Shown piece after piece: positions 63,807 to 64,000 of a stretch of DNA of 64,000 nt (positions are counted from its first letter, which is position 1; every line of letters begins with the position of its first letter). The position numbers and the translations under genes were made by a program. Under the pieces are notes generated by a model. That model worked only from the letters and a program-made list of their open reading frames with translations, was not told the origin of the DNA and did no database searches. Source of the stretch: Cerasibacillus sp036516575 (GTDB lineage Bacteria; Bacillota; Bacilli; Bacillales; Amphibacillaceae); NCBI RefSeq assembly GCF_036516575.1, contig NZ_DATBTY010000018.1:58259-122258 (forward strand). Reading direction: 5' to 3'.

Positions 63807-64000
63807 TTATTGTTTCAATTTTGGACTTAGTATTTTATTCAGGCCATCTCCTACTAAATAGAAAGCTAAAACAGTCACAACAATAGCTAAACCGGAAAAT
63901 GTCGAAATCCACCAACCTGTTGCTAAGTATGACTTTCCTTGGAAAACCATTTGCCCCCAACTAATGACATTCGGATCACCTAGGCCTAAGAAACTTAAAC
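63807..64000 (-). CDS. OppC-type ABC permease, 3' end only
   Basis: The last 64 codons of an inner-membrane permease: LSFLGLGDPNVISWGQMVF is the standard OppC/DppC cytoplasmic-loop motif, followed by the final helix TFSGLAIVVTVLAFYLVGDGL and tail NKILSPKLKQ. The rest, and probably the OppB gene, lie beyond the right edge. Confidence 0.88.
   Translation of the reverse strand, partial: LSFLGLGDPNVISWGQMVFQGKSYLATGWWISTFSGLAIVVTVLAFYLVGDGLNKILSPKLKQ

Overview
The window reads as chromosome of a low-GC Gram-positive bacterium of the Bacillaceae type. Evidence: strong AGGAGG-type ribosome binding sites, frequent TTG/GTG starts, lipoproteins with Gram-positive lipoboxes, TPP and SAM-I (S-box) leaders with intrinsic terminators, FadR-type boxes like those of Bacillus subtilis, and a CtaG of the Bacillus type. 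The partial gene at the left edge is a mevalonate-pathway HMG-CoA synthase, which B. subtilis lacks, so a relative outside that species is likely (inference). I see no rRNA or tRNA genes, no transposase and no CRISPR array.

Layout. 1-6.8 kb: HMG-CoA synthase (cut), asparaginase, a small membrane protein, TPP riboswitch-thiC plus a small overlapping zinc-finger-like gene, uracil-DNA glycosylase, a NERD-domain protein. 6.85-7.13 kb: a 52-bp tandem repeat. 7.3-12.2 kb: peptide transporter, a small membrane protein, then two complete SAM-I riboswitches in series in front of metY-metA (methionine synthesis via O-acetylhomoserine). 12.2-25.3 kb, minus strand: ctaG, a DUF2207 protein, and a four-gene operon of PP2C phosphatase, membrane Ser/Thr kinase with extracellular TPRs, a membrane protein with nine E-T-x-L-L motifs, and a 2062-residue wall-spanning Ig-repeat protein. 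This is the most interesting system here. 25.9-33.2 kb, minus strand: coiled-coil protein, ABC-2 exporter with an accessory membrane-anchored protein, lipoprotein, acyltransferase. 33.4-39.8 kb: two MFS transporters (one with a FadR-family GntR regulator, one behind a five-codon leader peptide), a decayed gene, lipoprotein, PAP2 phosphatase.

40.2-44.4 kb: an operon of GntR regulator, ADP-ribosylglycohydrolase, NCS1 permease and PfkB kinase, the same combination as E. coli yegTUVW but with another transporter type. 45.4-47.2 kb: pyroglutamyl peptidase and a 2Fe-2S ferredoxin, separated by two decayed 52-bp repeat arrays. 47.2-53.0 kb: a likely exopolysaccharide set (processive GT2, DUF2334 deacetylase-like, GH113-like hydrolase, UDP-GlcNAc 2-epimerase). 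53.2-55.5 kb: two fatty-acid catabolism genes, each with an identical FadR box. 55.8-56.2 kb: a pseudogene. 56.4-64 kb, minus strand: oligopeptide ABC transporter genes followed by M14 and S9 peptidases, a peptide uptake and hydrolysis operon running off the right edge.

Two short-repeat families recur in the gaps between genes at distant places: a 52-58 bp unit containing a GCGGAGT...ACTCCGC palindrome, and a 21-bp unit around GCGCGATTTT.
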